64,000 nucleotides of DNA from NCBI GenBank assembly GCA_948567375.1, contig OX419758.1, positions 2,795,001 through 2,859,000 on the forward strand. Direction: 5' to 3'. Below, piece after piece: positions 59,151-64,000 of the stretch (positions are counted from its first letter, which is position 1; each line of letters opens with the position of its first letter). The DNA is from Lunularia cruciata (Eukaryota > Streptophyta > Marchantiopsida > Lunulariales > Lunulariaceae). The notes below the pieces were generated by a model, which had not been told where the DNA came from, made no database searches, and saw only the letters and a list, made by a program, of their open reading frames with translations. Position numbers and translations under genes: made by a program.

Positions 59151-62100
59151 GATGATTCTCTTATATACACAACAAGATAAAAGAAGAACATAGTGTAATA
59201 TTTGCAAAGCATTGTAATACTAGCGAAATAGAGTTTTTTGTGCAAGAAATCAAAATAAACCTTTTTAAAAGAGAATGTTATCTTCTTGATTTATAAGATT
59301 CATTCAAATAACAAGATGAAGGAAGAAAAGATTGAAGCTATAGTAAATTGAACAATTGATTGAACAACTCCATGGGATTCAAATGATGTACAAAGATTCA
59401 ATAAGCTTGTAAAATTTTATTTGTGTTTCATATATTATTATATACATGTTGAGGTACACATGAATCAATATCTTATGGATATCAAAACGCAATGGGGTGA
59501 AAAAAGAGAAGTTTTATTTCAGCAAACTCAAGGACTTTGTGTCAACTAGTTCAATCTTTATACCATATGATCAGAATCTCCATGTATAGTTGATTTTGAG
59601 GCTTCAAAATTTGCTATTAGAGAAGTGCTATGTTAAGAGTTTGTAAATGATTTACATCAAATTATCATTGCACTAATAAGTCTAAATTGCTCAAATAAAA
59701 TATTTGCTCGTGATAGTACTTTCAACCAAGATCTTGCTACATAATCTTTTGGTTAAGCTTATGATCATACATATTAACCATAAGCTACGGTTACAAACAT
59801 CAACTTATGGCACATGAAGAACCAGCATTGTTATTGTAAGGAGGAACATTAACTATATGATATCAAGTTAGAATACAAACCTAGAAGATTCAATACGTAT
59901 TCTAGATGTCTTATTTTGTTGATTAGATTATAAGTAACTTGTAGATTATACAATTCTGTCCAATATAAATATAATCAGATCAATAGAAAAATTCAAGTTA
60001 GAGTATTAGGAAAAATTACATAAAGGTTTTTCTGTCCAAATTTTTCTAGCACTTTTTCTTTTAAGAATAATGATAATATGTTATTTCTTATCAAAATTAA
60101 TATTTTTTCATCAAAGTATATGCTTTGTATTATCTTCCTCTCCATTTGACTTGATTGCATGAAGCATATGATCTCTCTATCTCAGATCATCATAGCATAG
60201 ATAAGGTTACTCATGTTCTTTCTTTGTGTTGTTGCAAAATACGGTTTGAGTGAATTGATGAGTGAATTGATGTACTTTTATATTCTTGTAAGAACTACAA
60301 AAGAATAAAGTTGCAATTAAATTATTTTTTCTCCTTCCAACTATTCTGATCCACATTTCATGTTGAGAGCATGTGAGCATCATGTCTCTTCCTGCTCAAG
60401 GCAAACTGGAATTGTTGTGTTTTTGATGAAATTGAGGAAGAAAATTTATTCCACTCTAAAATTGATACTATAAATATTTATTTCAATTTGCTAAGCTTTT
60501 GTCTTATATTTTGTTTTATCAGCATGGTGTTGCAAGTGTATTCATATCTAATGGTATCTGTCCTCCAACACAATGATAAGTTTGGGTAAGTATTTTTCAA
60601 AATCCAAAATACTAAATTGGTCCATTTTATTCTTAATATTTTTATTTTATAAATTATTTTTATCCAATATATTACAAATCACTTTATATTTACTTACAAG
60701 AGATTTCAAATATTTGAAATATCTTGTTATTGCCTTTCTATCTCATTCAAAATCTTTGTTTTATTATGTATACACCAAATAGTGGTGATGCAATCGGTGT
60801 TTCATATTTCCCTGAATTTCTAGTTGAAGGGTATATATGAATTTTCTTGAGAATAATTTGGGATTGGTGACCTAAGTTAACTTATATACCTCCCATATTT
60901 AGAAGAATCAAATATTTCTCAATAAAAATTCCAATCTTTTTTGAGTTCAAACACTATGAATTTGCAATAATTTATATCATAAAATCAAAAAGCATCCCAA
61001 ATCCACACTACTTTCTTGCTCATATCTAGTAATTAATTTTGGTTTTGAGTTTAACATAAAATTTATTTATTTTCATTCTTACTCAATTTTTATAAAAGGA
61101 AACATAACAAACCAGAGAATGGATTTGTTGTTATCTTTGTTTCATGTTCCCATTAATAAGTGATGGGACTATGTCACTCAATCCCTTCGTATTAATTCCT
61201 AAATATGACAAAATCATCTAGAGAGCTTAATTCCGCTTTCTACTGTTGCGTCTCGAGAGTCATCCAAAGGATGTTAATTGAAAAGTACTTCATCATTTGA
61301 TGTTTGAAACGCAACAAACAAGCTTAATTATAGTACTCATCAAAATGGCTTACAAGATTTATGATATACTTTTGAGTAACTTACTGAATGATACTTGCAT
61401 CCCTTTACAAAACTGAATAATTAATAATCTAATTTGATAGAAGCTTCTTGAACAAAAGAACCTATGTAACTCAATCATTAAGAAAGGCATAGAGCTGAAA
61501 ATACTTGTGCTCTGATGTTTTATTAAAAATATTTAATCCAAAAATAAAAATTTATAAAAGAATTTCAAAACTCTAAAGTCACATGGGAAGTTGAAGACTT
61601 TTAGCTGGACGTTCAATGTCAAATTGAATTGGATATACAACGATACAACGATGTAGAAGCGAATCCCACAGAAAATTCCTTTGAAATTACCACAAGGTTT
61701 AACAAGAACAAGTAAGACCAAGATGGACTTCAGAATCCACCAAACGAAAGACTTTAATATCAAGAACAAAATTTCCGTTCCATTAAAGACTTGATTATTG
61801 TGAATTATAACTTCCACGAAACAGTGTTGTCACATGTATTATGTATCAACGTACGCTGTATCATGTATCAACGACATATTTCAGTACTCATCTTGACACG
61901 TGCAGTGATATATTCCCTGAGTTATATACTTGGAATTGTTACGAACAGAGGTTCATGGCATGTTTTCATGTTTTCAGCAGATCTTAGGACGTCTCAACGA
62001 GAAAATCAGCCTGGCGATGCGTGCAGAGATCTTCTACCCAGCAAAAAGATCTTCATTCGATAAGATGACTTAAGTAGGGAGAACTTTTAGCCATTAACCG

Positions 62101-62600
62101 CTCGTCTGAAAGGAACCTTCTCAATTGACCCTACATTCAATGCTTGCCTTTGCTACGGTGCTTGAATCTCAATGCGATCTTCTTGAAATCCTTCAAGTAT
62201 AATGATGCAGAATATGGTGAAGAAGGACGGCCCATTTCAACCCCAAAGGTGCTTCTGAATTGACTCTTTATTTAAAATGGAAAGAAATATATAACGAATT
62301 CACATGCAGGTGATCTTGTGTCCCTATTATGCTCACAACCATCCACAAAATGAAAAAGGATGCGCACATATGCTTCTGGGGCTTTGTATACGCACGATAC
62401 AATCGCCTGGGAACCCGGTGGCTGTTTACTGGTACGTTGTGCAGTTCTCACTCGGGAGAAACAATTCCTTTTCTAAGATACTTTTCCGTTCTTGTAACAA
62501 GTCGTCAATCAACAATAATCACTCGACCAATCATCCGACTATCCGGTCATACTCAGCTCAACGAAGGCTTTCGAAAGCTTCTCCACAACCCTCTAAGCTA
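59151..62600. other. very AT-rich DNA without a recognisable gene
   Basis: Frames are short, with Ile/Leu/Phe/Tyr/Lys-rich translations typical of AT-rich non-coding DNA. No element ends or RNA genes were seen. Confidence 0.5.
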
Positions 62601-62709
62601 GAGAAAAGGCTATCGTGTAACAAACATGAAGGAGGGGAAGACCCCATCGAGCCAGTACAAGGAAGAGACAAAACGGGTAAAATGAGGCTAAGCCCCAATC
62701 TATACTGGG
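62601..62709 (-). mobile_element. short tail-only retroelement, about 109 bp
   Basis: The reverse complement reads AGTATAGATTGGGGCTTAGCC, then CCTTGTACTGGCTCGATGGGG, TCTTCCCCTCCTTCATG, and ends AGCCTTTTCTC. Its start lies a few bases before the palindrome, as in the copies at 43.2 and 51.6 kb. No convincing target duplication was found. Confidence 0.75.
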
Positions 62710-62750
62710 GGTGAACATTGCAGCCCGAAAAGTATGGGTTCTTCAAATGA

Positions 62751-62785
62751 GTACCCTTAAATCCATAAAATGGTTTTAAGGGTAC
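62751..62785. repeat. inverted repeat, 16-bp arms, one mismatch
   Basis: GTACCCTTAAATCCAT pairs with ATGGTTTTAAGGGTAC across AAA. It lies 40 bp beyond the tail element at 62.6 kb. Confidence 0.88.
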
Positions 62786-62789
62786 CCAT

Positions 62790-64000
62790 GGAATATGGGG
62801 GTTCATTTCTTTGACTGTTCCTAAATTCTTGAGGTTGATACAAGTTTATTATTGGTGAAAATTTCAGTAAAATTTTATGGATCATGAAAGAAGTGACCTA
62901 TAAAATTACAGTGCGGCGCCGCAGACATAACTCACAAAATTCAAGTCCACCCTGCTGGGCACCCTTACGAATTTCCATAAATCTTTATTACTGATTCGTT
63001 ACCGATCCGAAAAACGCTCATTCGATCCCCCCTTACTGTTCCACATTATATGTGTTTCTTCACATGCAGATTTTCCTCATTTTACTCTACGCCATCCAGC
63101 AACTTCAGATATGCTGGAAAGGAATGACTATTTGTCTTCGCTGGTGTATGCCATCCAACATCTTTCGGTTCGACAAGGAACTCTTGAGATCTTTCTAAAC
63201 TGTTAGCATGTGCGAAATTGGATATGACGATCCTATTCTCGTGTGGGTTGACTTTACCCTCTGACAACAAGGCAACATGCACTAACATTTGGGGATTGGA
63301 ATCTCTCTGATTGTAATTATTCAAGCAATAGTACCCAGATGTTAAGCATCATCCTTTATGTCCACTCTATCCCAGCCTCATTTCTCGTATTCTCACATAG
63401 CTAAAGCAGTTGACTATCCGCCACTCTTGGAACACCGCAAGTCTGCTTCAAATTCCACATGAATACGTTCTGAAACATGTTGAAAGCGTTGTCTCTCCAC
63501 CATTTTCCTTTCCGTTCCCCTTCACTGGTTGATACTCCACTGCATAATACTCCACATACGGCTCTTGTCGCCATGACAAAATGCTAATGGCATTGCCACA
63601 GTGAGTGAATTTTCCCTTTTTCTATACCCTGACTATTGCACGGAATGTTCAACTTGCTGAATGCTACCTTGGAAATGATTTTAATGAGGTAGTTTCATGA
63701 GTTGTCTTTGTCTCTTTCGAGGTCCGCTATTCTAGTGCTCATATCATCGTAGGCTTTACGAAAACTTGTGTTGATGTTCCTATGTATTTTTTAGTTAAAA
63801 GGTCCACTCGTGTTAGATTTAGTGAGTCAAAAAAAATCCACTGCAGTCTAAAAGAAAGTACAGTTGTGCTGGTCACATTAACCACATTAGTTAGTGAGCT
63901 CACTCTAGATAATAATCGATGATACTACTTGTGTGTGCAGTCCATGTTGAATTTCGCATTCATTTGGATAGATATAGAACCTCAATAGAGATTTACTTCA
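62790..64000. other. intergenic, no gene seen
   Basis: No domain-bearing frame, RNA gene or family repeat was recognised up to the window end. Confidence 0.45.

Noticed and set aside
62304-62714. 136-codon plus-strand frame near 62.5 kb
   Set aside because: Its last third runs through a reverse-oriented tail element, and the rest has no domain.
1-64000. CRISPR arrays, bacterial operons, rRNA or organelle genes
   Set aside because: No regularly spaced repeats with unique spacers, no rRNA or organelle coding sequence, and spliced nuclear genes throughout.

Overview
This is nuclear DNA of a land plant. Three intron-bearing genes have plant-type GT-AG introns and plant-type products, and they sit in a large volume of decayed retroelements. 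The repeat content and gene style suggest a non-seed plant (moss, liverwort, fern or similar), but nothing here proves the lineage. All exon joins below were made by eye from splice sites, reading phase and family conservation.

Layout. 1-2.9 kb is AT-rich intergenic DNA. 3.0-7.06 kb (+) is an 11-exon DEAD-box RNA helicase of the DDX55/Spb4/RH18 type. 8.04-11.18 kb (-) is a 6-exon LAS1 pre-rRNA endonuclease homologue, convergent with the helicase; both act in 60S ribosome assembly. 12.3-25.3 kb is a retroelement cluster. Its core is a 3.76-kb, nearly full-length but inactivated non-LTR retrotransposon (16078-19838). It has an N-terminal zinc-finger remnant, a reverse transcriptase, and a C-terminal CCHC plus restriction-like endonuclease (RLE) domain. 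It is flanked by 5'-truncated copies, a second more divergent RT/RLE relative, and tail-only copies. 26.4-33.71 kb (+) is a long C-terminal RING-HC E3 ubiquitin ligase gene with a purine-rich leader region and an upstream fold-back. 33.7-52.4 kb contains no convincing gene, only hairpins and scattered tail-only elements. 52.4-59.2 kb holds LTR-retrotransposon debris: a copia RNase H fragment, a pair of roughly 0.7-kb LTR-like repeats, and a 426-bp LTR with a primer-binding site and heat-shock-element-like arrays. 59.2-64 kb is AT-rich DNA with one more tail element.

The most notable system is the RLE retroelement and its short partner. A sequence of about 60-120 bp, identical to the 3' tail of the large element, recurs at least nine times as independent insertions on both strands. 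Several copies have clear 11-15-bp target-site duplications, and several start at the same palindrome, GGGGCTTAGCCCC. This looks like a minimal SINE-like passenger made of two RNA stem-loops, mobilised by the RLE element.
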